Shown here piece by piece: positions 26,530 to 35,301 of a DNA stretch of 64,000 bases. How positions within the stretch are numbered: position 1 is the first letter of the stretch; every line of letters starts with the position of its first letter. A model generated the notes under the pieces. That model did not search any database, was not told the DNA's origin, and was given only the letters and a program-made list of their open reading frames with translations. Origin of the DNA: Polaribacter sp. HaHaR_3_91. Lineage in GTDB: Bacteria; Bacteroidota; Bacteroidia; Flavobacteriales; Flavobacteriaceae. The stretch lies in contig NZ_CP058986.1 in the NCBI RefSeq assembly GCF_019278525.1, positions 682,001 through 746,000 of the forward strand. Direction: 5' to 3'. The translations under genes were made by a program, and so were the position numbers.

Positions 26530-27681
26530 TTATTGGTTTACGATATGTGTACCTTCAGAAAGTTCAATAAAATACACTGAACATTCATTATTAAATTCAT
26601 TTTTATAGGCTTCAGATGCCGTTTCTGCAAAAGCTTTTGCTTCGCTTTTATCAATTAAATTAATGGTGCAACCACCAAAACCACCGCCCATCATTCTTGC
26701 GCCTAAAACGTGTTTGTTTTTCTTAGCCTGTGCTACTAAAAAGTCTAATTCATCGCAACTTACTTTGTATTGATTAGATAGACCTTCGTGAGATTGGTAA
26801 ATTAAAGCACCTAACAATTCTAAATTATTGTCTTCAATTGCCTTTGCTGCTTTTATGGTTCTGTTATTTTCTTGAATTACAAATAAGGTTTTTTGATAAT
26901 TTGCAGGTGTCACTTTATCAGCAACAGTTTCTAAATCTGCTTCAGTAGCATCTCTTAATGCCTTTATGTTTAATAATTCAGATACACTTTCGCAAGCAGA
27001 ACGTCTGTCATTATAAGCACTGTCTGATAAACTATGTTTAACGTTGGTGTTTATCAACATTAATTGATGATTTTCGAAATCAATTTTATAAGGATTCGAT
27101 TCTACAGTTCTACAATCTAAATGCAATGCATGGTCTTTAATACCAAACATACTAGCATATTGATCCATAATTCCGCAGTTTACACCTACATAATTATGCT
27201 CTGCTTTTTGAGATATTAAAATCATTTCGTGTTTGGTTAAACCTAAATCAAACAATTCATTTAAACCAAAAACAACACTATTTTCTAAAGCAGCAGAAGA
27301 AGACATACCTGCACCTCCAGGAATATTTCCTTTAAAGATGATGTTGAAATTGCCAATCACTTTGTTTTTATTCTGTATTTCTGCAACAACACCAAAAACG
27401 TAGTTTTCCCAACTTCCTTCTTTAGAAGGCTTTATTTTATCTAATTCAAATTTTATGGTACTGTCTAAATCTAAAGCGATGGCTGTAGAGTTATTAGCGT
27501 CAGTTTTTTGAATAGCAGCAGCAATACCTTTATTTACAGCTGCTGGAAATACAAAACCATCATTATAATCTGTATGTTCTCCAATAATATTAATTCTTCC
27601 AGGAGAAAAAATTAATAAAGGTTCCGTTTTAAATTCTTTGATAAATGTCTCTTTAACATCCTTAATTAGTGTTGCACTCAT
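26530..27681 (-). CDS. galK: Galactokinase (GalK)
   Basis: Phosphorylates galactose with ATP to galactose-1-phosphate, feeding GalT. GHMP-kinase motifs are clear: the galactokinase signature GRINIIGEHTDYNDGFVFP near residues 28-46, the ATP loop GGAGMSSSAALE near 120-131, and MMGGGFGGCTI near the C-terminus. Start at 27681 (MSATLIKDV) gives 383 aa, the usual size, and lies 11 bases after galM. The longer frame starting at 27720 would overlap galM by 28 bases and add 13 residues of no family resemblance. Co-transcribed with galM and galT. Confidence 0.95.
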   Translation of the reverse strand: MSATLIKDVKETFIKEFKTEPLLIFSPGRINIIGEHTDYNDGFVFPAAVNKGIAAAIQKTDANNSTAIALDLDSTIKFELDKIKPSKEGSWENYVFGVVAEIQNKNKVIGNFNIIFKGNIPGGAGMSSSAALENSVVFGLNELFDLGLTKHEMILISQKAEHNYVGVNCGIMDQYASMFGIKDHALHLDCRTVESNPYKIDFENHQLMLINTNVKHSLSDSAYNDRRSACESVSELLNIKALRDATEADLETVADKVTPANYQKTLFVIQENNRTIKAAKAIEDNNLELLGALIYQSHEGLSNQYKVSCDELDFLVAQAKKNKHVLGARMMGGGFGGCTINLIDKSEAKAFAETASEAYKNEFNNECSVYFIELSEGTHIVNQ

Positions 27682-27692
27682 AATTTGCTTCG

Positions 27693-28583
27693 TTAATTGT
27701 TGATTATGTTTATTTTCCAAACAATGGAATATTTTTCATTAGGGTCTAGTGTTTGTAATCCTATTTTATTATTAAAACTATTAGAAACACCTGTGGTTGG
27801 CTCAATGGCTATGGTATTTAATCTAGGTGGCGTATATGCTTGTAAATAATTTTTGGTACCTGAAGATTGAAAGTTTAATTGATATTTAGGAGTGTTAAAC
27901 GCTACTTTGTCAGAATTTAAACCCCAACAATCATCCAATTGTTTTTTCTCGATATCTAAATGTATCATAGAATTTACAGTCTCAGAGCCAGTAGTAATAT
28001 TACGGTCACCAATAATTAATTGTTGATCACAATCAAAATTTAGAGAACTTTTTGCTAAATTATCACTGATGAAATACGGGTGCCACCCTAAAGTAAACGG
28101 AAAAGGTTTAGCGTCGGTATTTCTTACACTAACAGATAAATCTAGCCCATCATTTGTAAAAATATAAGTAACTACAATTGTGTATGTATACGGAAAACCA
28201 TCATTTCGTATGTTTTCATTATACTCTACAGTTATTTTAGCATTATCTGCAGATGCTTCTTTTGCAATTACTTTAAACGTTTTATTGTACACAAAACCAT
28301 GCAATGCATTTTGCTCTTCTTCTTGGTTTTTTTCTAATTGAAAATCTTCATTATTAAAAGAATATTTTCCATCTTTAATTCTATTTGCAAACGGAAATAA
28401 AATAGAAGAGGCAAATGTAGAATCGTATGTCAATGGAGCTAAATCTTGAATAATGGCATTTCCGCCTAAAGTTAGTTCTTGTAAACTAGCTCCTTCATTT
28501 AGATGAATTTTACCAAAAACCGTGTTTTCAGTATTTTTTACTTCTAAAATATTTGTTTCTGTGTTATGGTTTATGGTATACAA
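27693..28583 (-). CDS. galM: Aldose 1-epimerase (galactose mutarotase)
   Basis: Interconverts alpha and beta anomers of hexoses so that galactokinase receives alpha-galactose. A beta-sandwich sugar-epimerase fold is indicated, with conserved His in LHGFVYN (about 96), His in LGWHPYF (about 170, catalytic acid) and Glu in IAIEPTTGVSNSFNN (about 268, catalytic base). The 296-aa length fits the shorter bacterial class. No signal peptide, so cytoplasmic. It sits between the GntR regulator (8-base gap upstream) and galK. Among epimerase subfamilies it might act on other hexoses, but the operon argues for galactose. Confidence 0.9.
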   Translation of the reverse strand: MYTINHNTETNILEVKNTENTVFGKIHLNEGASLQELTLGGNAIIQDLAPLTYDSTFASSILFPFANRIKDGKYSFNNEDFQLEKNQEEEQNALHGFVYNKTFKVIAKEASADNAKITVEYNENIRNDGFPYTYTIVVTYIFTNDGLDLSVSVRNTDAKPFPFTLGWHPYFISDNLAKSSLNFDCDQQLIIGDRNITTGSETVNSMIHLDIEKKQLDDCWGLNSDKVAFNTPKYQLNFQSSGTKNYLQAYTPPRLNTIAIEPTTGVSNSFNNKIGLQTLDPNEKYSIVWKINIINN

Positions 28584-28590
28584 TGTGTTG

Positions 28591-29583
28591 TTATATTGAG
28601 TTTCTAATAATTAATTTATTCGGATTTTCTACTTTGTCTTGTTCTTTGTTCAAAATCATTTTGGCTAACCTTTTTCCCATTTCGTTAAAATCTGTAGTAA
28701 TGGTGGTAATGCCTCCTTCAACTATTTCCTTTAATAATGTATCGTTATAAGAAATAACGCCAATATCATTTACTAAAGTCATATTCTGACTTTTCATTTT
28801 CTTGATAATTCTTAGTAAACTTATATCATCTAGCAATACGTAAAGTTCACCTTTTATTAAAGGAGTTTCTTTTACAGTGCTTAAAATTTCAAAAGGCATT
28901 GTGCTTTGTTCGCAGAATTGTGTAAACCCTTTAAGAATGCCTTTAGGTTGTTTTTCTTCTGAGAAGATTAGATTAATTTTATTATATTTTGAAACAAATC
29001 CTGAAGCCTTAGTTAGGTTTTCATAGATGGATTTTTCAAAATTTTGATAGATGGATGGATATGCTACCAAATCTTCTGGCACCTGATCTAAAATATAGAC
29101 TTTATCATCTGGTAATAATTGAATGCTCTTACTGGTGTTTTCTAAATTAGCAGGCATAATTACATAATAATTATAACTACCAGCATTGTCTTTTATTAGT
29201 TTTTTAAAAATAGCTTCATTAAAATGATGAAAGAAAATATCTACCTGAATAGTGTCTTCTAAGTTTTCTAAAAAAGAATTATATAAATCTTCTTTAAATG
29301 AATTAAGTTCATCAAAAAGTAAAAATATCTTTTGATGCACATTAATATCTTCACTTATAACATAATACCCTTTTCCTACAATAGATTCTATGATACCTCG
29401 GTTCTTTAATTCATTAAAGGCCATTAAAACGGTATCTCTAGAAAGTTTATTGTTGTTTTTAATAGTATTAATAGAAGGCAATTGATCTCCTTTTTTTAAC
29501 AAACCATTTTCTATAGCATTTTCTATAGCATTAATGATTTGCTTATATTTAGGAATGCCTATTTCTTTTTTAACTTCTATCAT
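28591..29583 (-). CDS. GntR-family regulator with LacI-type sugar-binding domain (likely galactose repressor)
   Basis: Transcription factor with an N-terminal GntR winged helix (about 5-75: PKYKQIINAIENAIENGLL, then LSRDTVLMAFNELKNRGIIES). A periplasmic-binding-protein-like effector domain follows (about 80-325). The C-terminal GVISYNDTLLKEIVEGGITTI and FNEMGKRLAKMIL segments are typical of LacI/GalR folds. This hybrid class controls sugar genes in Bacteroidota. It heads the galM-K-T transcript and is divergent from the symporter, with a palindrome between them. Galactose as effector is inferred from neighbours. Length 330 aa is normal. Start ATG 29583 lies 10 bases from a TATATTTG promoter element, so the mRNA would be nearly leaderless. 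Confidence 0.88.
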   Translation of the reverse strand: MIEVKKEIGIPKYKQIINAIENAIENGLLKKGDQLPSINTIKNNNKLSRDTVLMAFNELKNRGIIESIVGKGYYVISEDINVHQKIFLLFDELNSFKEDLYNSFLENLEDTIQVDIFFHHFNEAIFKKLIKDNAGSYNYYVIMPANLENTSKSIQLLPDDKVYILDQVPEDLVAYPSIYQNFEKSIYENLTKASGFVSKYNKINLIFSEEKQPKGILKGFTQFCEQSTMPFEILSTVKETPLIKGELYVLLDDISLLRIIKKMKSQNMTLVNDIGVISYNDTLLKEIVEGGITTITTDFNEMGKRLAKMILNKEQDKVENPNKLIIRNSI

Positions 29584-29592
29584 AATTAATTA

Positions 29593-29600
29593 CAAATATA
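29593..29600 (-). promoter_or_regulatory. TAnnTTTG promoter element for the gntR-gal operon
   Basis: Minus strand reads TATATTTG, a full match to the Bacteroidota -7 consensus, ending 10 bases before the gntR ATG. No clear TTG -33 element at the usual distance was found. Confidence 0.5.
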
Positions 29601-29645
29601 TAATTTTTTCAACAAAAAACCTACCTGACCCTACTAGTTTGATAA

Positions 29646-29667
29646 AAATGTACTCAGAGGTACATTT
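29646..29667. promoter_or_regulatory. Palindromic operator candidate between gntR and the symporter
   Basis: AAATGTAC and GTACATTT are perfect inverted 8-mers separated by six bases (TCAGAG), in the centre of the divergent gap. Symmetry and half-site size suit a dimeric GntR regulator that could control both directions. Regulator-operator pairing is inference. Confidence 0.55.
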
Positions 29668-29705
29668 CTTTGGGCTTACAGATACATTTTCTGAAATTAT
29701 ATACA

Positions 29706-29713
29706 TATATTTG
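29706..29713 (+). promoter_or_regulatory. TAnnTTTG promoter element for the sugar symporter
   Basis: TATATTTG matches the flavobacterial -7 consensus and lies 38 bases before the symporter ATG. The palindrome at 29646-29667 is just upstream, where a bound regulator could block or assist polymerase. Confidence 0.6.
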
Positions 29714-29751
29714 ACTTGTATAAATAATTAACTAAAACAAAAATAATAATT

Positions 29752-31380
29752 ATGAAAGCAGGTTTTGAAATTTGGGACTATATAGTCTTCATTGCGTATG
29801 CCATTTTAATTTTAGGTGTAGGTTTATGGGTTTCTCGAGATAAAAAAGGACACCAAAAAAATGCAGAAGATTACTTCTTGGCAAGTAAATCTTTGCCTTG
29901 GTGGGCAATTGGTACTTCTTTAATTGCTGCAAATATTTCTGCAGAACAATTTATAGGGATGTCTGGTTCTGGTTTTGCCTTGGGTATTGCAATTGCTTCT
30001 TATGAATGGATGGCAGCATTAACTTTAATAATTGTTGGTAAATATTTCTTACCTATTTTTATAGAAAAAGGATTGTATACAATTCCTGAATTTGTTGAAA
30101 AACGTTTTTCTACCAACCTTAAAACAATTTTAGCTGTATTTTGGTTAGGTTTATACATATTTGTTAATCTTGCTTCTGTTTTATATTTAGGAGGTTTGGC
30201 TATTGAAACCATTATGGGAGTAGATATGATGTATGCAATTATTGGTTTGGCATTATTTGCAGCTGCATACTCTTTGTACGGAGGTTTATCTGCGGTAGCA
30301 TGGACAGATGTTATACAAGTAGTATTTTTAGTGTTAGGTGGTTTGGTTACTACTTATTTAGCTTTAAATACGGTTTCTGGAGGAGAAGGAATGTTAGCAG
30401 GTTTTTCTAAAGTATTAGATGCTGCTCCAGAAAAATTTCATATGATATTGGATGAATCTAATGATAACTATGTAAACTTACCTGGTATTTGGGTATTGGT
30501 TGGTGGTTTATGGGTTGCAAACTTATATTATTGGGGATTCAACCAATATATTATTCAAAGAACTTTAGCTGCTAAATCTTTAAAAGAATCTCAAAAAGGG
30601 ATTTTATTAGCAGCATTTTTAAAATTGATTATTCCTTTAATTGTTGTAATTCCTGGTATTGCAGCGTATGTAATGGTAAACGACCCAGCTATTATGGCTA
30701 ATTTAGGTGAAGTAGGTATGTTAAATGTGCCTTCTGCCGAACAAGCTGATAAAGCATATCCTTGGTTACTACAATTTTTACCTACAGGATTAAAAGGTGT
30801 TGCTTTTGCTGCTTTAGCTGCTGCTATTGTTTCTTCTTTAGCTTCGATGTTGAATTCTACATCTACCATTTTTACAATGGATATTTATAAGCAATACTTC
30901 AACAAAAATGCAGATGATAAAACTACGGTAAATGTGGGGAGAATTTCTGCTGCAGTTGCTTTAATAATTGCTGTTATTGTAGCGCCACTTTTAGGGGGTA
31001 TCGATCAAGCATTTCAATTTATTCAAGAGTACACAGGTATTGTAAGTCCAGGTATTTTAGCTGTATTTATTTTAGGTTTGTTTTATAAGAAAACAACTAA
31101 TAATGCAGCGATTTGGGGAGCTATTTTATCTATTCCAATTGCATTAACATTGAAATTCATTCCAATAGCAGTATTTGAGCCTTGGATGCATCAAATGGGA
31201 ATTACAGCTGTCTTAACGCTTATTATCATTATGGTTATGAGTAATATTCAAAACAAAGGGAAAGATGATCCTAAAGGGATTGATTTTGGCTCAGATTTAT
31301 TTAAAACAACTCCGTTGTTTAACTTAGGTTCTATTGCCGTTTGTATTTTAGTAACTGTACTATATTGTTTATTCTGGTAG
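29752..31380 (+). CDS. Sodium:solute symporter (SSS family), probable Na+/galactose transporter
   Basis: Inner-membrane importer driven by the sodium gradient, related to vSGLT. It has about 14 hydrophobic helices, beginning with DYIVFIAYAILILGVGLWVS. SSS hallmarks are the SLPWWAIGTSLIAANISAEQ segment near residues 48-67, the glycine-rich second helix, YSLYGGLSAVAWTD near 176-189, and AAAIVSSLASMLNSTSTIFT (about 358-377) with the sodium-site serines. Length 542 aa is typical of vSGLT-like proteins. It is transcribed away from the gntR-galMKT operon across a shared regulatory gap, which supports galactose as cargo; the sequence alone does not fix the sugar. A strong terminator follows. Confidence 0.92.
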   Translation: MKAGFEIWDYIVFIAYAILILGVGLWVSRDKKGHQKNAEDYFLASKSLPWWAIGTSLIAANISAEQFIGMSGSGFALGIAIASYEWMAALTLIIVGKYFLPIFIEKGLYTIPEFVEKRFSTNLKTILAVFWLGLYIFVNLASVLYLGGLAIETIMGVDMMYAIIGLALFAAAYSLYGGLSAVAWTDVIQVVFLVLGGLVTTYLALNTVSGGEGMLAGFSKVLDAAPEKFHMILDESNDNYVNLPGIWVLVGGLWVANLYYWGFNQYIIQRTLAAKSLKESQKGILLAAFLKLIIPLIVVIPGIAAYVMVNDPAIMANLGEVGMLNVPSAEQADKAYPWLLQFLPTGLKGVAFAALAAAIVSSLASMLNSTSTIFTMDIYKQYFNKNADDKTTVNVGRISAAVALIIAVIVAPLLGGIDQAFQFIQEYTGIVSPGILAVFILGLFYKKTTNNAAIWGAILSIPIALTLKFIPIAVFEPWMHQMGITAVLTLIIIMVMSNIQNKGKDDPKGIDFGSDLFKTTPLFNLGSIAVCILVTVLYCLFW

Positions 31381-31404
31381 GAATTACCAAATAGTTTATA
31401 TAAA

Positions 31405-31438
31405 AAATCGTCTAAAGAAATTTAGACGATTTTTTTTT
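31405..31438 (+). terminator. Rho-independent terminator after the symporter
   Basis: AAATCGTCTAAA (31405-31416) pairs perfectly with TTTAGACGATTT (31421-31432) over a 4-base loop, then more T residues. Confidence 0.9.
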
Positions 31439-31465
31439 ACCTAATTTTTAGGTTTTAGAATTGAT

Positions 31466-31513
31466 AGCTTGTAAAGAAAATAAGACGCTGAAACATGTTT
31501 AGCGTGACAAGCT
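31466..31513. repeat. Intergenic nested palindrome
   Basis: Outer arms AGCTTGT (31466-31472) and ACAAGCT (31507-31513) enclose an inner hairpin, ACGCTGAAACA with TGTTTAGCGT (one bulge). It looks like the short palindromic repeats scattered between flavobacterial genes. Only one copy is in this window, so its repeat status rests on style. Confidence 0.5.
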
Positions 31514-31543
31514 TGAATCCTTTTATTAAGTATTTTTATGTTC

Positions 31544-31990
31544 TTAACTTTTTTTAAGAGCTATCTCTTCAAAGTCGTCACTTTTTTCGGAAGCGTCAAA
31601 CAAATGTTGGGCTTCTTTTGGTGGTACGGTTAGTTTTCGTTTAGTTAAATCTATCCAAGCTCCATATACTTTTATAATTGCTGATAATTGACCAGCTTCA
31701 TTAAAAACTTGATGTGTGATTTTCCAACGTTCACCATTTTTAGATAAACCAGAAATCTTAAAGTCTACAGAGATATTTTCTCCCAAATGGATTTCTTTTC
31801 TAAAAGAAGTTTCTTCGGTAAATAAAATAGGACCAAGGTTGTGTTTTGTAAATTCTGCTATAGAGAAATTTTGATCTCTAAAATATCGTACTCTTACTTC
31901 TGCGGCATAATCATTATATGCTGTGTGACGCATGTGTCTGTTTGGGTCAAAGTCAGACCATTTTGTGTGAAATGTTACTTTAAAACTCAT
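31544..31990 (-). CDS. Acyl-CoA thioesterase, hotdog fold (4HBT)
   Basis: Cytoplasmic thioesterase of the YbgC/4HBT type, hydrolysing an acyl-CoA thioester of unknown chain. The N-terminal HTKWSDFDPNRHMRHTAYNDY carries the catalytic Asp region and the start of the long hotdog helix (AAEVRVRYF), followed by the beta strands. Start ATG 31990 (MSFKVTF) gives 148 aa, the usual size. An extra 12 codons upstream to 32026 run back into the terminator of the protease gene and are rejected. It lies downstream of that terminator, so it needs its own promoter; none is obvious. The C-terminal 20 residues are charged and probably disordered. Confidence 0.85.
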   Translation of the reverse strand: MSFKVTFHTKWSDFDPNRHMRHTAYNDYAAEVRVRYFRDQNFSIAEFTKHNLGPILFTEETSFRKEIHLGENISVDFKISGLSKNGERWKITHQVFNEAGQLSAIIKVYGAWIDLTKRKLTVPPKEAQHLFDASEKSDDFEEIALKKS

Positions 31991-32010
31991 GTTAGCTCTT
32001 TTTTGAAACA

Positions 32011-32043
32011 AAAAACCTGATAACATTAGACAATATTATCAGG
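32011..32043 (-). terminator. Terminator of the tail-specific protease gene
   Basis: Plus-strand CCTGATAA (32016-32023) pairs with TTATCAGG (32036-32043). On the minus strand the stem runs into TTTTT (32015-32011), 26 bases after the protease stop. Confidence 0.8.
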
Positions 32044-32068
32044 CTTGTTGTTATTTAATATTTGGTAA

Positions 32069-34198
32069 TTATTGTTTTACTATTTCGTTTTTGGTATTCA
32101 TTTTTAACTCACTTAAAACGTTTATAGCTTCAAAAACATAGACATCTTTCGATAAATTTTTATGCCATGCCAATCGTTTGTCAGCTAGTGCTGTATCCTT
32201 TTTAATTAATGAAAGTTCGTAAGTTGGAGAGTTAAACGTTAAATCTGATTTATAATCAAAAACAGATTTAAATTTTTCTGCATCTTTTTCATTGGCTACA
32301 TTTACTTCTTCAAATTGTTTATAGTTTAAAGAGTAAGAATTATCGTCTTGCTTCTTTTTTAACCATTTAGCATATTCGTTTATCAACTTAAATTTAGAAT
32401 CTGTAGCAATTCTTTGTTTACTGTTATTAACAACATCATTAAAATTTTGGTACGAATTTGTTTGCACATAATCTGCTTGTTTTACTTTGTCCCAAACCAA
32501 TGCGCCATCCAAATCTCTTTCGCCAAATTTCATATAACTATATCTGTCTGGCATTGCAATGTCTGAATACACTCCTTCAATTTGAGTAGAACCACCATTA
32601 ACTCTATAGAATTTTTGAATAGTCATTTTTAGAGCTCCTAAGTCTTTATCGTATTTTGTAAATTGATTAATAGGTAAAACACTTTGCACGGTTCCTTTAC
32701 CATAGGTTTGGTTACCGCCCATAATTACTGCTCTTTTATAATCTTGCATTGCTGCAGCAAAAATTTCTGAAGCTGAGGCAGAAAACTCATTTACAAGAAC
32801 AACTACTGCTCCTTCCCATTGAATTTTTGGATCAATATCTTTTTTAATAATTGGATCTTCACCTCTATATTTTACTTGTACAATTGGACCTTCATTAATA
32901 AACAATCCACTAATTTCAATGGCTGTTTTTAGAGAACCACCTCCATTATTTCTTAGATCTACAATTAAGCCAGTAACACCTTCACTTTTTAAGCGTTCTA
33001 TTTCTTGCTCCATATCTTTTGCAGAATCTCTATAACTTTCCTCATTAAAATCGATATAAAACTTAGGTAAATCTATAATTCCGAATTTTTTACCATCTTT
33101 TTCTACAATACTAGATTTTACAAAAGTTTCTTCTAGTTCTACAACGTCTCTAGTAATAGAAATTACTTTGTTGGTACCGTCTAATTTTTTCTTAACGGTT
33201 AATTTAACTTCTGTACCTTTTTTTCCTTTGATAAATTTTATAGCATCATCTAAACGCATCCCAACAATATCTAATGGCTCTTCATCTCCTTGAGCAACTT
33301 CTAGAATAATATCACCAGGTTCTAAGCTACCTTCTTTCCATGCAGGACCTCCAGAAACCAATTCAAAAATTTCGGTATAAATTCCCTTTTTTACTAAACG
33401 CGCTCCAATTCCTTCTAGTTTACCAGACATGTCTTGGTCAAAACGTTCTTTTATACTTGGCGCCATATAGGTTGTGTGAGGGTCAAAAGCACCCACAACA
33501 CTGTTTAGAAAAGTAGAAAACCAATCTTCATGTTCTAGCTCTTCAATTCTAACATATAAATCGTCCATATTTTTAAGAACTTCTGCACGTGCCTCTTTTT
33601 CAAGTTCATCAAAACTTTTTGTTTTGTGATTTTTGTTTTTTAGTACGTCCGCTTTTTGTTTGTCTAACTTATCTTGAATTCTAATAAGAGTACTTAATTT
33701 TAATTGCTTACGCCAGTAGTCTATCAGCTCGTTTTCATTTTTAGCGAAAGGAACTTTTTCATAATCTACATCAATGGTTTCCGTTTTGTTAAAGTTAAAA
33801 GGTTGTTTTAACAAATCACCATAATATGATTTTGCATTTTTAATTTTACTAGTAAATCGTTCATAAACCAAATTATAGAAAGAGACATCTTCTTTTAAAA
33901 GTTGATTGTCGATTTCATATTTGAATTTAGAAAAATCTTTCATATCCTTTTGAGTAAAATACCTTTTGCTTGGGTCTAAACCATCAATGAATTCGGTATA
34001 CACATATTCAGAAAAATCATCATTCATGTCTTTTACAACAAAATGACTTCTGGTAAGTATATTTCTAAGAATGTAAACTAAAATTTTATCTTTTTCAGGG
34101 TCTGAATTGGTATCCGTATTAGCGGCTTGAGTTTGCAAGCTAGTTGCAAATAGAAGTATTGCTAATAAAAATGTGGTGATTTTATATTTTGTCTTCAT
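32069..34198 (-). CDS. prc: Carboxy-terminal (tail-specific) processing protease, S41 family
   Basis: Periplasmic serine/lysine protease that trims or degrades proteins from their C-termini. The signal peptide ends after LQTQA (about 25). A long helical N-terminal domain (about 35-240) is followed by a PDZ domain (about 245-335, SGKLEGIGARLVKKG to LEPGDIILEV). The S41 core (about 370-560) has NEFSASASEIFAAAMQDYKR with the nucleophilic Ser and GNQTYGKGTVQ with the catalytic Lys, and a C-terminal DUF3340-like helical part follows. At 709 aa it matches the long Prc/Tsp type rather than short CtpA. Monocistronic, with a terminator behind and a TAATTTTG promoter element upstream. Confidence 0.94.
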   Translation of the reverse strand: MKTKYKITTFLLAILLFATSLQTQAANTDTNSDPEKDKILVYILRNILTRSHFVVKDMNDDFSEYVYTEFIDGLDPSKRYFTQKDMKDFSKFKYEIDNQLLKEDVSFYNLVYERFTSKIKNAKSYYGDLLKQPFNFNKTETIDVDYEKVPFAKNENELIDYWRKQLKLSTLIRIQDKLDKQKADVLKNKNHKTKSFDELEKEARAEVLKNMDDLYVRIEELEHEDWFSTFLNSVVGAFDPHTTYMAPSIKERFDQDMSGKLEGIGARLVKKGIYTEIFELVSGGPAWKEGSLEPGDIILEVAQGDEEPLDIVGMRLDDAIKFIKGKKGTEVKLTVKKKLDGTNKVISITRDVVELEETFVKSSIVEKDGKKFGIIDLPKFYIDFNEESYRDSAKDMEQEIERLKSEGVTGLIVDLRNNGGGSLKTAIEISGLFINEGPIVQVKYRGEDPIIKKDIDPKIQWEGAVVVLVNEFSASASEIFAAAMQDYKRAVIMGGNQTYGKGTVQSVLPINQFTKYDKDLGALKMTIQKFYRVNGGSTQIEGVYSDIAMPDRYSYMKFGERDLDGALVWDKVKQADYVQTNSYQNFNDVVNNSKQRIATDSKFKLINEYAKWLKKKQDDNSYSLNYKQFEEVNVANEKDAEKFKSVFDYKSDLTFNSPTYELSLIKKDTALADKRLAWHKNLSKDVYVFEAINVLSELKMNTKNEIVKQ

Positions 34199-34266
34199 AT
34201 TTAGGTATGTCGTTTTTTTAATTCTAAAATTACTAGTTGTGCTTTGCTAAACTACTAAAATAATGC

Positions 34267-34274
34267 CAAAATTA
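34267..34274 (-). promoter_or_regulatory. TAnnTTTG element upstream of prc
   Basis: Minus strand reads TAATTTTG about 70 bases before the prc ATG. No TTG at the -33 spacing was found, so this is a half-supported promoter. Confidence 0.4.
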
Positions 34275-34455
34275 TTTAGGAACTACTAGTCTTATTCGTT
34301 TTTGTGAATGGATTAAACACTATTTCTTCTTTTAGTTCAATTTTTAAATATCAAAATAGCTTTCGTTTCTACAATATTACGTAAAAAAGAGAAATTGTAT
34401 TCTTTACAAAATGTTAAAAAGGAATCGTATAAAATCAATTATATTTGCTTAAAAT

Positions 34456-34522
34456 AATTTAGAATTTAAAGTTCAATTTTTTAATTGAAAACTACCTTTA
34501 ATTCTAAATTTTGAACTTTAAA
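34456..34522 (+). repeat. Interleaved inverted repeats (pseudoknot-capable) before surE
   Basis: The 326-base gap 34199-34524 holds the divergent control region. Two perfect inverted pairs interleave: AATTTAGAAT (34456-34465) with ATTCTAAATT (34501-34510), and TTTAAAGTTCAA (34465-34476) with TTGAACTTTAAA (34511-34522). The order A-B-A'-B' allows an H-type pseudoknot or alternative hairpins directly before the surE ATG at 34525. A repeat-element remnant is equally possible. Confidence 0.55.
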
Positions 34523-34524
34523 CA

Positions 34525-35301
34525 ATGATGATGCAAAACAAACCATTAATTTTAATTACGAATGATGATGGAATTACAGCTCCTGGTTTAAGAGCTTTAA
34601 TTAGAATAATGAATAAAATTGGTGAAGTTGTTGTGGTGGCTCCTGATAGTCCGCAAAGCGGAATGGGGCATGCAATTACGGTTGATAATGTTTTAACTTG
34701 TAATGCCATAACGATAGATGATGGTCCGCAATTAGAATACACTTGTTCTGGTACGCCTGCAGATTGTGTAAAAATGGCAGTGAACGAAATTTTAAATAGA
34801 AAACCAGACTTATGTGTTTCAGGAATTAATCATGGTTCTAATGCATCTATTAGTGTTATTTATTCTGGTACTATGAGTGCAGCTATTGAAGCAGGTATAG
34901 AAGGAATCCCTGCTATTGGTTTTTCTTTATTAGATTTTAAATGGCATGCAGATTTTAAACAATCTGAAGAATATATAAAAAAGATTACTTTAAATGCGTT
35001 GCTAAACGGAATTCCAGAAGGCGTTGTCTTAAACGTAAATATTCCGAAGTTAAAAAAGGAAGAAATAAAAGGGATTAAAATTTGTAGACAAGCTAATGGA
35101 GTTTGGAAAGAGATTTTTGATAAACGAAAAAACCCTATGGGAAAAGAATATTACTGGCTTTCTGGTGAGTTTATTAATAAAGATAAAGGTCAAGATACAG
35201 ATCTTTATGCATTAGAAAGTGGCTATATTTCTGTAGTACCTGTACAATTCGATATGACTGCACATCACATGATTCAAAAATTAAACGCTTGGGAACTGTA
35301 A
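34525..35301 (+). CDS. surE: 5'/3'-nucleotidase SurE
   Basis: Cytoplasmic survival phosphatase that dephosphorylates nucleoside monophosphates. The metal site ITNDDGITAPGL is near residues 10-21, followed by VVVAPDSPQSGMGHAITV and VSGINHGSNASISVIYSGTMSAA (around residues 95-120) with the conserved Asn. All signature residues are intact and the 258-aa length is normal. Three ATG codons in a row start the frame, so translation may begin at 34525, 34528 or 34531. The next gene, for a small membrane protein, overlaps its 3' end by 13 bases, and lpxB follows. Confidence 0.95.
   Translation: MMMQNKPLILITNDDGITAPGLRALIRIMNKIGEVVVVAPDSPQSGMGHAITVDNVLTCNAITIDDGPQLEYTCSGTPADCVKMAVNEILNRKPDLCVSGINHGSNASISVIYSGTMSAAIEAGIEGIPAIGFSLLDFKWHADFKQSEEYIKKITLNALLNGIPEGVVLNVNIPKLKKEEIKGIKICRQANGVWKEIFDKRKNPMGKEYYWLSGEFINKDKGQDTDLYALESGYISVVPVQFDMTAHHMIQKLNAWEL

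Noticed and set aside
29534..29731. 65-codon plus-strand ORF
   Set aside because: It overlaps the gntR start and the divergent control region, with composition of non-coding AT-rich DNA.
30591..30869. 92-codon antisense ORF in the symporter
   Set aside because: Mirror frame of a strongly supported membrane protein; no independent evidence.
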